A stretch of DNA of 64,000 nt, taken from NCBI RefSeq assembly GCF_014649535.1, contig NZ_BMTF01000004.1, positions 300,900-364,899 of the forward strand, given 5' to 3'. How positions within the stretch are numbered: the stretch's first letter is position 1; each line of letters starts with the position of its first letter. Under the pieces are notes generated by a model. That model was not told where the DNA came from. It was given only the letters and a program-made list of their open reading frames with translations, and made no database searches. A program made the translations under genes and the position numbers. The DNA comes from Streptomyces gelaticus (lineage in GTDB: Bacteria > Actinomycetota > Actinomycetes > Streptomycetales > Streptomycetaceae). Shown piece by piece: positions 36,087 to 44,105 of the stretch.

Positions 36087-38071
36087 CCGAGCAGGACCGC
36101 GTCACCGTCAACGATCCGCGTGGCCCGGTGAACAATGGTGTAGGGCCCCAGTACGTCTTCTACGGCGGCGCGGATTGGATGATCCGCAAAGGGGTCGAGT
36201 CCCTCCGGATCGTCCGAGAGGACCGGGTGCGCCTGGCCGACCGATTCGTTCGGCCGGTGGGCTATCGCATCGCCGCCGGCTGCCTGGAGAAGCCCGGATC
36301 GGTGGTGCTGCTGGAGGCTGCGCCCGGCAGCGGCCGGCGCGCCGCAGCGATCATGCTGCTGCACGAGCTCGGTGAGGACGCAGGCGCTGAAGAGGAGCAG
36401 GAGGAGGACCGGTTCGAGGAGCTTCCCGCCACGGACAAGGACGAGGCCACTCTCACCCCCGGCGAGGGGGACCGCTTCCTCCTCGACCTCTCCGGCATCG
36501 CCGACGAGGAGGCGTATGCCAAGGCCCGGCGCCTCCTGGTCGTGCGCCGGTCACAGGTCCAGGAGGCGGGGGCCCACATGGTGGTCGTCCTGCCGTCGGG
36601 CATGGAGCACGCCCACGCGCCGGAACTCGAACCGCACACGGTGGCGCTGGGGCGCCCTCGGGGGATCGCCGTCGTCACCCGGTACCTCCGTATGGACCGG
36701 ATGGTCTTCCACTCCACGGACCTGGGAAGCTACGACCTCCAGCGCCTGTGCGAACGCTCCCCCATGCGGGAACTGGCGCGGCTCGCGGGGCTGGTGAGGT
36801 CTGCTCGCGACAGCGGCCGGTTCGGCGTCGACTTCGCGGGATGGCTCGACCAAGCGATGCACGCGGTGACCGACCGTGCCGGTGAGGTGGGTCGGCAGGT
36901 GGCCACGGTCCGCACCGCGCCCGAGCGGGCCCTGCTGCTTGCGGCGGCAGTGTTCGAGGAAGCCCGCGCCGACACCGTCTACGAGGCGTGGCACGGCTTG
37001 ATGAGGGCGGTGAGGCACGAGGAAGAGACGACAACCGAGTTCGCACGGACGGATTTCGGGGAGCGATTGGCGACGCTCGGGATCGAGCGGGACCTGGAAG
37101 GGCGGCTCCACTTCGGGCGGCTGGCCTACGCCGACGCGGTACGGACGTACTTCTGGGCGAACTTCCCCGGGACGCGCGACGACCTCAGGAATTGGATCGG
37201 CCATGCCGCCGGGCTCCGCGGTCTGACCACCGACGACCGGGTGAACGTCGTCGTCCGCTTCGGCGAGCGGTCCCTGGCCGTCGGGCGGCCCGACCACCTC
37301 TTCGACCTTGTGGTCCGCTGGGCGGACCACGCGACCGGGGCGCCCTGCGACCCACGAGCCGTGGCGGCCCTCGAACTCGGTCTCAGCCACGAGAGGTTCG
37401 GGGGATGGTTCCGCAGACGGATGTACGAGTGCGCGAGGTCCGGCCCCTTGTCGGACGGTCTCGTTCGCGTCCTGACCGCTGCCTGCCTCCAGAGCCTCGG
37501 CGCGACGCACCCGGATCAGGCGATGGTGCGGCTCCACTACCTCGCCGTACGGAAGGGGGAGGCGGCACGCGGGGCCAGGGAAGTACTTCTCGACCTCGCC
37601 GGCCGCGACCGTCGGCCCTACCGGCTACTGATCGACCGACTGCGGGACCGGACGCGTCGGGAGCCGCGCGGGGCAGAACTCCATCTCCAGCTGCTCGCTG
37701 AACTGTTGAGGAGCGACCGGGCACCGGAGCCGCCGCCGTGGCCGGACCTGTTCCTGGGCTGGGAGACGGTTTTCTCCCGGCCGCCGACGGAGCTCTGGAA
37801 CCCGCTGGTGAGCAGTTGGCTGAACGCCGCAGCGGGCGACAGTACGCGGGAGATGGCGCTGGGCGTGATGGTCAGGGCGACACACGGCCGCACGGCCGCT
37901 CTGCACCGCCTCTACGCCATCGCCTGCGACTGGGCAGGGCCCAGGCACCACCCGTCCCGGGCGGCCGTCGCCGCCCTCTTCTGGCAGCACATCGACAACG
38001 CGCAGTACGTCCGCACGGAGAGTACGAAGCGTGCGGGCGCCGGACCAAGGACCACGGAAGAGGAACGATGA
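36083..38071 (+). CDS. Large STAND-like protein with degenerate P-loop, partner of the TIR protein
   Basis: A 662-residue soluble protein I cannot assign to a family. Residues 8-24 carry the motif VNDPRGPVNNGVGPQY shared with the TIR protein. Residues 35-95 read like the start of a STAND/AAA ATPase (VVLLEAAPGSGRRAAAIMLL), but the Walker A Lys and Thr/Ser are Arg and Ala. An acidic loop follows (EEEQEEDRFEELPATDKDE), then alpha-helical sequence to the end with no clear repeats. It could be a sensor that binds but does not hydrolyse nucleotide. It overlaps both neighbours by 4 bp, so the three products are made together. Confidence 0.82.
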   Translation: MTEQDRVTVNDPRGPVNNGVGPQYVFYGGADWMIRKGVESLRIVREDRVRLADRFVRPVGYRIAAGCLEKPGSVVLLEAAPGSGRRAAAIMLLHELGEDAGAEEEQEEDRFEELPATDKDEATLTPGEGDRFLLDLSGIADEEAYAKARRLLVVRRSQVQEAGAHMVVVLPSGMEHAHAPELEPHTVALGRPRGIAVVTRYLRMDRMVFHSTDLGSYDLQRLCERSPMRELARLAGLVRSARDSGRFGVDFAGWLDQAMHAVTDRAGEVGRQVATVRTAPERALLLAAAVFEEARADTVYEAWHGLMRAVRHEEETTTEFARTDFGERLATLGIERDLEGRLHFGRLAYADAVRTYFWANFPGTRDDLRNWIGHAAGLRGLTTDDRVNVVVRFGERSLAVGRPDHLFDLVVRWADHATGAPCDPRAVAALELGLSHERFGGWFRRRMYECARSGPLSDGLVRVLTAACLQSLGATHPDQAMVRLHYLAVRKGEAARGAREVLLDLAGRDRRPYRLLIDRLRDRTRREPRGAELHLQLLAELLRSDRAPEPPPWPDLFLGWETVFSRPPTELWNPLVSSWLNAAAGDSTREMALGVMVRATHGRTAALHRLYAIACDWAGPRHHPSRAAVAALFWQHIDNAQYVRTESTKRAGAGPRTTEEER

Positions 38072-39408
38072 AACACCGCTTTCCCAGCCTGCTGTTCGTC
38101 GCTCTCTGCGGCCTCGCACCGGCTGCGCTCGGAAACCTCCTGCACTGGTCGGCGTGGCTGTGGGGCTTCATGTCCATGGTCACATCCTCGGGTTCCCTGC
38201 TGCTCGTGATGACGGTCCTCAGCGGTGGCCGCGCGTCGGCCGATCCGTACGAGCCCGAGGAAGCTGAGCCGCCCGCGGCGCCGACGGAGCAGCCGTACCA
38301 GGAGACTCGGGTGGTCGACGCGGCGCTGCCGAGCGCCACGGACGGCTACGACTTCCTCTTCTCCGCCACCGTGTGGTGGAGGCCGGTCCCCGACCGCGCC
38401 GACTGGTCCGACGGCGCCTCCCCAGCCCTCGCTGTTTCCTCGGTCGTCAGCCGGGCCCTGCAGGTCGTCCGCCACGAGGAGCCCGGCCGGGCGAGCTTCG
38501 CACGGTATCTCCTGGAAGGGGAGCTGGGCGCCCCGCTCCCGGACCGGAGCGGACGGGTGAAGGCCCTGGCAGCCGATGTGACACTGACCCTCGCCCCCGC
38601 CGACCGCGAGCGCCTGCGGAAATTGAACGACCTTCGCAAGGACGAGGAGCTTTGGGAGTACGAGCGTCAGCACGAGCGCAACAAGCGGGGCTACCTCGGT
38701 GACGACGTACTCAAGAGCACGGGCAGCGCTGTGGTGTGGTGGCTGGCCCGTCACGAGGACGACATCGAGAAGGCAGTCGACATGATCGGTCCGCTCGCCC
38801 AGATTTCGGCGGCGGCCAAGAACGAGGAGGTGCCCGAGATCTTCCGGCACCTGCTCGTCCCGCCCGTGGACGCGCGGACCGAAGCAACCGTCGGAGGCCC
38901 GCTGTGGGACGGACACGCCCAGGGAGGAGGGACGTTCGACCGCGAGGAGGAAGTGGGGGTTTCGGATCGACTGCTCCTGCTGCTGGCAGCGGTGGGCCTG
39001 AAGCCGGACATGGATGAGTACACGGTGTTCGTGCACCGAGTGGTGCGGAGCCTGGAGGCGGCCGGGCTGGACGAGGCCGCCGAGGAGATCAGGCGGACGC
39101 TTCTCCCGGCGCCCGACGAGGGGCCGGAAGGTGAGCCTCCGAGCGAGGGGGACGCCGCCGGGCCCTGGTCGCCGCGCTTCCAAGCCCCCGAGGGCGCGCC
39201 GTTCACCGACGCGGCCGCGGACCTGGATGCCGGCGCGGACACGTTCACGCCGGGGTCCGCGAAGAGCGGCGCACGCGAACGGAACCAAGACCGGCAGGAG
39301 ACGAGCGAGGACGACATGGCGCCTCCCTACTTCTGGGACACCTCGCACAGCCCGCACCGGCCCGCCGCACCTCGCGCACAGGACGAGGACGACGAGGACA
39401 GGAGCTGA
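38068..39408 (+). CDS. Two-helix membrane protein of the TIR operon
   Basis: A 446-residue protein beginning with two hydrophobic helices (FPSLLFVALCGLAPAALGNLL and LWGFMSMVTSSGSLLLVMTVL), so it is membrane-tethered with both ends probably on the same side. The soluble part contains DGYDFLFSATVWWRPVP, a long charged helix (ELWEYERQHERNKRGYLGDDVLKS) and WWLARHEDDIEKAVDMIG. The C-terminal 100 residues are acidic and disordered. I recognise no family. It completes the ATGA-linked operon and may anchor or sense at the membrane. A hairpin follows. Confidence 0.82.
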   Translation: MKHRFPSLLFVALCGLAPAALGNLLHWSAWLWGFMSMVTSSGSLLLVMTVLSGGRASADPYEPEEAEPPAAPTEQPYQETRVVDAALPSATDGYDFLFSATVWWRPVPDRADWSDGASPALAVSSVVSRALQVVRHEEPGRASFARYLLEGELGAPLPDRSGRVKALAADVTLTLAPADRERLRKLNDLRKDEELWEYERQHERNKRGYLGDDVLKSTGSAVVWWLARHEDDIEKAVDMIGPLAQISAAAKNEEVPEIFRHLLVPPVDARTEATVGGPLWDGHAQGGGTFDREEEVGVSDRLLLLLAAVGLKPDMDEYTVFVHRVVRSLEAAGLDEAAEEIRRTLLPAPDEGPEGEPPSEGDAAGPWSPRFQAPEGAPFTDAAADLDAGADTFTPGSAKSGARERNQDRQETSEDDMAPPYFWDTSHSPHRPAAPRAQDEDDEDRS

Positions 39409-39432
39409 TCCGGTAGACGGTCGGTCCTCCGA

Positions 39433-39468
39433 GGCTCCCCCTTCACCGCACACCGCGGCGGGGGAGCC
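39433..39468 (+). terminator. Hairpin ending the TIR operon
   Basis: GGCTCCCCC (39433-39441) pairs with GGGGGAGCC (39460-39468), followed by TTTCCTTTCC. It lies 25 bp after the operon's last stop and faces the convergent ATPase gene. Confidence 0.85.
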
Positions 39469-39564
39469 TTTCCTTTCCCGGGACCTGGGCACGAGGAGAC
39501 TCAGGACCGCCAACGCTGCACAACAGCTCCGGTAAGCGACCGAGGCCTCACCGACTCCCGTACC

Positions 39565-41022
39565 TCACCTGACATCCGCCACTCGCAGCGGCCAGGCGGT
39601 CAGCAAATCGCCGGGGCCGTAGGTGGCGTCGAGCCCCGGACAGTCGGTTCCACCACGCGAAACCGCCACGACTGGAACAGGTTCGTCGGTGAGGGCAGCC
39701 CGGTGCCGATGCAGAGCGGCCAAGTCATGCCGGTCGAAGGGCGACTGCTCCAGCCACTTGATGGAGCCGACGAAGAACAGCTCCTTGGCGACGGGGGCGC
39801 GGTCGGCCCCGACGATATCGATCTCGATGTCGTTGGTGCGGGTCCAGTAGCCGCCCACTGCGGGGGCCGCGGGCAGCCGGTCGTCGGGCAGTATCCGCGC
39901 CAGTGCCTCACGGACAAGAGGCTCGACGGCCCGACCACGCCAGCTGGTCCAGTTCTCCCGGATGCGCGCCAAAGTCAGATCGCCCCGCCCCCGCTCGATC
40001 TCCTCCATCGACGGGCCGAGCAGGGGCAGCCAGAACCGCAGGTACGGATCTGTCACCCGGTAGCGGCGGTCCTTCGACGGGCGCAGCGATACAGGCAGCT
40101 CGCCTGCGACGATCCGTTTGTCCGTAAGCAGTTCCAGAGCTCGCTGCAGCGGCGTGGCCCCGATCCCGCCGGCTGCACGAGCGATATTGGTGAAGGTCCG
40201 CTCGCCACTCCCGATGGCCGTCAGCACCTTGCGCGCCTGTACCTGCGGGGGGAATTCGGCGGCCAGCGAACGCTCGGCCGACACCAGCAGGGCCGAGACC
40301 GGATCGCTCAGCGCCTCACCGAGGAAGTCCCACAGCCCTGCGCCGCGCGGCCACTCTGCGCAGATCAGCGGCAGCCCGCCGGTGACCAGTGCGGCGTCGA
40401 AGGCTTCCGCCGGATCCAGCCCAAGCATCTGCCCCACCTCGGCGGGGTTGAGCGGTCCCAGCACCATCTCCCGGCCGCGCTGATGGAAGGGGCGTCCGTA
40501 GCTGTTCAGTGCCTCCATCATCGACAGATCGGAGCCGATGAGGACCAGCAGCACCGGCTTGGTCCCCAGCACCCTGTCCCAGGCCCGTTGCAGCATCCCT
40601 TCAAAGGCGCCGTCGGTATCCATCAGGTACGGCACTTCGTCGATGATCAGAACGCTCGCCCGGTCGGCAGGCAGCGCCGCGGCCAGCACATCGAACGCGG
40701 CATCCCAGTTCTCCGGCCGCGCGGCGGCCACCAGCCCCGCCAACGGCAGCGTCGACACTTGGGCGTCCCTGGCCAGCCGTGCCAGATCCTCCCTGGGGGA
40801 TGCACCAGTCGCAGCGAAAAACAAGAAAGGGGCTCCGGAGCGCTCCGCAAACCGCTCGACCAGCCGCGACTTGCCCACCCGGCGCCGCCCACGCAACATC
40901 ACGCACCGACCGGGCCGCTCCCCGCCGATCCCTGCCGCCACCTTCTGCAGCTCTCGCTCCAACGTCGCCAGCTCCTGGCAACGTCCTACAAAATCCACCA
41001 CGTCTGGTCGACCTCCATGCAT
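39565..41022 (-). CDS. AAA ATPase with C-terminal DUF234-like domain
   Basis: A 485-residue ATP-binding protein. An AAA domain at about residues 10-230 carries Walker A GRRRVGKSRL (Lys51) and Walker B VLIIDEVPYL (Asp128-Glu129). A winged-helix segment follows (IGATPLQRALELLTDKRIVAGELPV), then a DUF234-like C-terminus (YRVTDPYLRFWLPL, TRTNDIEIDIVGADRAPVAKEL). In relatives the next strand has E-x-K (nuclease-like); here it reads VGSIKW, so the Glu appears lost. Such ATPases are common in archaea and mobile islands and their role is unknown. ATG at 41022 is used. A GCTAAC palindrome lies directly upstream. Confidence 0.88.
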   Translation of the reverse strand: MHGGRPDVVDFVGRCQELATLERELQKVAAGIGGERPGRCVMLRGRRRVGKSRLVERFAERSGAPFLFFAATGASPREDLARLARDAQVSTLPLAGLVAAARPENWDAAFDVLAAALPADRASVLIIDEVPYLMDTDGAFEGMLQRAWDRVLGTKPVLLVLIGSDLSMMEALNSYGRPFHQRGREMVLGPLNPAEVGQMLGLDPAEAFDAALVTGGLPLICAEWPRGAGLWDFLGEALSDPVSALLVSAERSLAAEFPPQVQARKVLTAIGSGERTFTNIARAAGGIGATPLQRALELLTDKRIVAGELPVSLRPSKDRRYRVTDPYLRFWLPLLGPSMEEIERGRGDLTLARIRENWTSWRGRAVEPLVREALARILPDDRLPAAPAVGGYWTRTNDIEIDIVGADRAPVAKELFFVGSIKWLEQSPFDRHDLAALHRHRAALTDEPVPVVAVSRGGTDCPGLDATYGPGDLLTAWPLRVADVR

Positions 41023-41025
41023 GAC

Positions 41026-41043
41026 GCTAACAACAATGTTAGC
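41026..41043 (-). promoter_or_regulatory. Palindrome just before the ATPase start
   Basis: GCTAAC (41026-41031) and GTTAGC (41038-41043) are inverted around AACAAT, in an AT-rich patch 3 bp before the ATPase start. A dimeric repressor bound here would block initiation; no ribosome binding site is seen. Confidence 0.4.
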
Positions 41044-41300
41044 AACATAGAGGTTAGTAATTACCTTCGTGACCCTCGACCGAGCCTTAAAACGCGGAGA
41101 CGTTCTGCGCATCGATGTGCACTCAGGGTTGTCGTTTCGAGCTGACTGCGCGCGCACATCGCGTACGGGTCAGGTGCCCCCGAGGCGCTGCACCGACAGA
41201 ACCGGTACCCACGCACGGAGTGATCGAGGGCATAACCTGGGCCAGGAACGTTCACCGCTTCTCAAGCAAGCCGTCCCCGCCCATCGAAATGACAGGCCCC

Positions 41301-41807
41301 ATGAAGAGTATCGATCACCCTTACTTCGGGCACCTTGAGGTTCCGCCGGCGGACGAGACGGCAGTCATCTGGGAAGGCACAGCCGCGTTGGGAAGCAGTG
41401 AGGTCGAAGTCCGGCTGTGGGCCGAACCCAGCCCAGGGCTGGATACAGGAGAACTGGATGCGTTCGCGACGCACCTGACCCACCTGCCGGCTCTGGACAT
41501 CGCGGCTCGCGCGGCAATCCATGAGTATCTGCAGCAGGATCGCTACTTCATCGACCACCACGCCGCCGAACTCGACGATGTCGAGGTGATCAAACGCCTC
41601 ACCCGGGAAGCGAACGGCGAAGCGATCAGCGCCGACGCGTTCACTGCGGCCATGCACCCCGTTCGGATCGGACTGTGGCACCTGATCGGCGAGGCCAAGG
41701 CCCGGACCGTCATGGACTACACAATCGACGCTGCGGCCAGTGACGAACTCCTCGCCGTCAAGGTGGCCCGCGACGGGGCCGTGGTTTCCGTCGACTGGGA
41801 AAGCTGA
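41301..41807 (+). CDS. DUF2004 family protein
   Basis: A 168-residue soluble protein. MKSIDHPYFGHLEV, IAARAAIHEYLQQDRYFIDHHAAEL and the C-terminal DYTIDAAASDELLAVKVARDGAVVSVDWES fit DUF2004, a family of unknown function often found near toxin and immunity genes. ATG at 41301 is used; ATG at 41289 would add four residues. Neither has a strong ribosome binding site. It precedes the RelE-like remnant. Confidence 0.72.
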   Translation: MKSIDHPYFGHLEVPPADETAVIWEGTAALGSSEVEVRLWAEPSPGLDTGELDAFATHLTHLPALDIAARAAIHEYLQQDRYFIDHHAAELDDVEVIKRLTREANGEAISADAFTAAMHPVRIGLWHLIGEAKARTVMDYTIDAAASDELLAVKVARDGAVVSVDWES

Positions 41808-41901
41808 CGGCGTCAGCCCCGCCTCGGCGGTGGCAACCCGGCAGCACCCAACGGGGCACGGCGCATCGATCCTGGGCGCTGAAGACCCGGACCGCGCCGA
41901 C

Positions 41902-42069
41902 GTGGGCAATAGAAAGAACCGCTCCCGGATCCCGGTCTATCGCGTCTTCCACACCATCGACAACGGGGAACCAGCGGTGTGGGCCGTACACGTCGGACAC
42001 CGCTCCACGGTCTACGACACGCAGCCGCTTCAGGTTCTGCGGACCACTGCGGACAGCACAACGGCCTGA
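41902..42069 (+). pseudogene. C-terminal remnant of a RelE/ParE-family toxin
   Basis: In-frame sequence VYRVFHTIDNGEPAVWAVHVGHRSTVYD is the final strand pair of RelE/ParE-type toxins, where it reads like YRV-Y-I-dd-VV-V-VGHR--VY. The N-terminal two-thirds of the fold is missing, and the preceding in-frame residues do not resemble it. No antitoxin gene adjoins. It ends inside the hairpin at the left edge of the integrated element, as expected for a decayed gene at a recombination boundary. Confidence 0.6.
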
Positions 42070-42095
42070 CCTGCCTTCTCGCAGGTCAGGCCGTT
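42060..42095. terminator. Perfect 15-bp hairpin at the left edge of the element
   Basis: AACGGCCTGACCTGC (42060-42074) pairs with GCAGGTCAGGCCGTT (42081-42095) around CTTCTC. It overlaps the end of the RelE-like remnant. It may be the original ychF terminator, displaced by insertion, or the end of an older element. Confidence 0.75.
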
Positions 42096-42109
42096 ATTCA
42101 CGTCCAATC

Positions 42110-42126
42110 AGACGTTTAAGCGGAAC
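42110..42126. other. Left attachment site (att core)
   Basis: The 17-base core AGACGTTTAAGCGGAAC differs at one base from the right copy at 61694-61710. Read on the minus strand, it still encodes the end of YchF (F-R-L-N-V-stop), as expected if target and element share this sequence. Confidence 0.75.
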
Positions 42127-42128
42127 GC

Positions 42129-42248
42129 CTGCGGACTGATCCTGACCTGCGGCGGAGCTCCATCCAGGGCTCTGACCTGGGGTTTCCTAGTTGGCATGCG
42201 TTGGCTCCCGACGGCCATTTACGGGTGTCCTGCGGACTGGCTGCGGAC
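42129..42248. repeat. Left-end arm-type repeats
   Basis: Just inside the left att core lie CTGCGGAC at 42129, 42230 and 42241 and the 16-mer CTGACCTGCGGCGGAG at 42142-42157. The 16-mer occurs inverted at 61656-61671, and CTGCGGAC recurs at 61617 near the other end. They look like integrase or excisionase arm sites. Confidence 0.6.
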
Positions 42249-42314
42249 CGGCCGGGCGGGCGGAGGCCGAGAAATCCATGGCGCACCGGCGGGACCGGCA
42301 AGGAGACTGCCCGG

Positions 42315-42701
42315 GTGAGCGACCGCTACCCCTGCCCATGCTGCGGGCACCGCGTGCTGGGCGAGATGCCCGGCTCGTACGAGATCTGCCCCGTCTGCTT
42401 CTGGGAGGACGACGGGGTCCAGTTCCGCTGGCCGGCCATGGCAGGCGGCGCGAACAAGGTCTCCCTGATCGAGGCCCAGCGCAACTACCAGGACTTCGGC
42501 GCCTGCGACCAGCGCGGCCGGCGGTACGTCCGCCCGCCTGCCGAGGACGAGCCGCTCGACCCCGCCTGGCGCCCCATCGACCTGACACGCGACTCCTTCG
42601 AGGACTGGGCAGCCGAGGACCACGCCCCGTGGCCCGAGGACCGCTCGGTGCTCTGCTGGTGGCTGCCCACCTTCTGGCGCCGGGACCACTCCGCGTCATG
42701 A
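42315..42701 (+). CDS. CPCC-motif cysteine-rich protein
   Basis: A 128-residue protein with YPCPCCGHRVLGEMPGSYEICPVCFWEDDGVQ at the N-terminus, the CPCC family signature, two Cys pairs likely to bind zinc. The remainder is acidic and Trp-rich (WAAEDHAPWPEDRSVLCWWLPTFW). CPCC proteins are often found near toxins as immunity-like proteins, but their function is untested. GTG start after CTGCCCGG. It overlaps the HEAT gene by ATGA. Confidence 0.82.
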   Translation: MSDRYPCPCCGHRVLGEMPGSYEICPVCFWEDDGVQFRWPAMAGGANKVSLIEAQRNYQDFGACDQRGRRYVRPPAEDEPLDPAWRPIDLTRDSFEDWAAEDHAPWPEDRSVLCWWLPTFWRRDHSAS

Positions 42702-43429
42702 CCTCCCACATCGAGACACTCGTCCAGCAGCTCGACGGCAAGGCCGACGAGTCCTACGACGCCCGCGCGGAGCTGATCTGGATCGGCGCCGACGCCATAC
42801 CCGCCGTCATCAACGGCCTGCCTTCCCTCGGCGGCTTCGGCCAGCTGACCGCCATCGAGGTCTTCGAGGAGGTGGGCGATCCCCGTTGCGGCCCCGCCCT
42901 CATCGGCCTACTGGACAGCGACAACCCGACCGTCCGCGAATGGGCGGCCATGGCCCTGGCGAGCCTGGAGATCGACGGCGCCACCGAGCCCCTACGCCAC
43001 GCCTACCGCGCCTGCCTGGAACGAGCGACCCCACCGGACTGGACCGAGTCCGTCGGCATCCGCTGGGCCCTGACCGAACTCGGCGTCCGCACCCCCGTCG
43101 TCCCACCGCTCACCGCACGTCTACGAACCACCGCGGCGGACGACGCCCCGGGCTGGCCCTCGGCCCACTTCACCGAGATCATCAACGACCTGGCCTTCCA
43201 CGCCCAGGTGATCCTCTACTCCCAGTTCTGGCGCGTGGACGCCGGCCGCACGTACAGCATCTCCGGCACCGGCCTGGACTGGGAACTCGACTGGACCGCG
43301 CCCTGGGAGCACCTGGTCGAAGAGTCCCGCACCCGGTCCCTGCTGGAAGCCTCCGAAGCCCCCACCGGCGACAACATCTTCGTCGCCCCCACCTGGATCG
43401 ACCGCACCGACCTGAACCCAGAGAGGTGA
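42698..43429 (+). CDS. HEAT-repeat protein
   Basis: A 243-residue soluble protein. HEAT-like repeats are seen in AELIWIGADAIPAVINGLP, GQLTAIEVFEEVGDPRCGPALIGLL and PTVREWAAMALASLEIDGATEPL. The C-terminal third changes character (WDWELDWTAPWEHLV-type sequence) and is not recognised. Its ATG overlaps the CPCC stop, and the DUF6000 gene starts 3 bp after its stop, so the three are one operon. Confidence 0.8.
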   Translation: MTSHIETLVQQLDGKADESYDARAELIWIGADAIPAVINGLPSLGGFGQLTAIEVFEEVGDPRCGPALIGLLDSDNPTVREWAAMALASLEIDGATEPLRHAYRACLERATPPDWTESVGIRWALTELGVRTPVVPPLTARLRTTAADDAPGWPSAHFTEIINDLAFHAQVILYSQFWRVDAGRTYSISGTGLDWELDWTAPWEHLVEESRTRSLLEASEAPTGDNIFVAPTWIDRTDLNPER

Positions 43430-43432
43430 CCT

Positions 43433-44092
43433 ATGCCGTCCCAGCACCCCGAGGAGATCGGCTACGGCTACGTGATCGAGCGCTACGTGACGAGGAAGGA
43501 CGGGTACCACCCGCGGTACCGCGAACTGAAAAGCGGTCGCTTCCTGCAGCCCGGGTGGCCGCACGCCGAACGCTTCACCCGTCACCTCATCGACGACGCG
43601 GCCACGATCACCGACGCCGAGCTGGAGGCCATCCTCGGCTACGAGTGGCGCTCACGCCTCACCGCCGCCTGGCTGATCGGCGTAGGCCGACGCGCCACGT
43701 TCCGCGAACGCATCGGCGACCTGCTCCTTGCCAGCGAGTTCTGCTTCTCCGGCGGCGCCTACTGCTTCGCTCTGGCCCGCTTCGGCACCCACGCGGACGC
43801 CGAAATCCTCACCACTTACCTCGACCGCTACCTCCCCCGCACCGACCTCCGCTACGACCAGCCCGCCGCCCTCGGCGCCCTCCTCCGCCTCGACGGCCGG
43901 CTCGGCACCCACCACGCCGACCGCTTCACGGAGCCCGACGGTCTCTGGGACCGGTGGGTCCAGGCCCTTGCGCACCTCCAGGACTCCCCCTTCTTCACCC
44001 CCGCCGAACGGCACCGCTGGACAGACCTCCAGTGCGACTTCGCCAACGGCTGGACCCGGCCGTATCCGCAGCCGCCTGCTGCGGCTACGTGA
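43433..44092 (+). CDS. DUF6000 family protein
   Basis: A 219-residue protein matching DUF6000: YVIERYVTRKDGYHPRYREL, LTAAWLIGVGRRATFRERIGDLLLASEFCFSGGAYCFALARFGT, RTDLRYDQPAALGALLRLDGRLGTHHADRF. The family occurs widely in actinobacteria, often in mixed immunity-like clusters; the function is unknown. It is the last gene of the CPCC-HEAT-DUF6000 operon. Confidence 0.82.
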   Translation: MPSQHPEEIGYGYVIERYVTRKDGYHPRYRELKSGRFLQPGWPHAERFTRHLIDDAATITDAELEAILGYEWRSRLTAAWLIGVGRRATFRERIGDLLLASEFCFSGGAYCFALARFGTHADAEILTTYLDRYLPRTDLRYDQPAALGALLRLDGRLGTHHADRFTEPDGLWDRWVQALAHLQDSPFFTPAERHRWTDLQCDFANGWTRPYPQPPAAAT

Positions 44093-44105
44093 AGTCCGCG
44101 TATAA

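Noticed and set aside
41090..41115. GAGACGTT near 41097 as a third att core.
   Set aside because: Only the first 7-8 bases match the core; the AAGCGGAAC half is absent.
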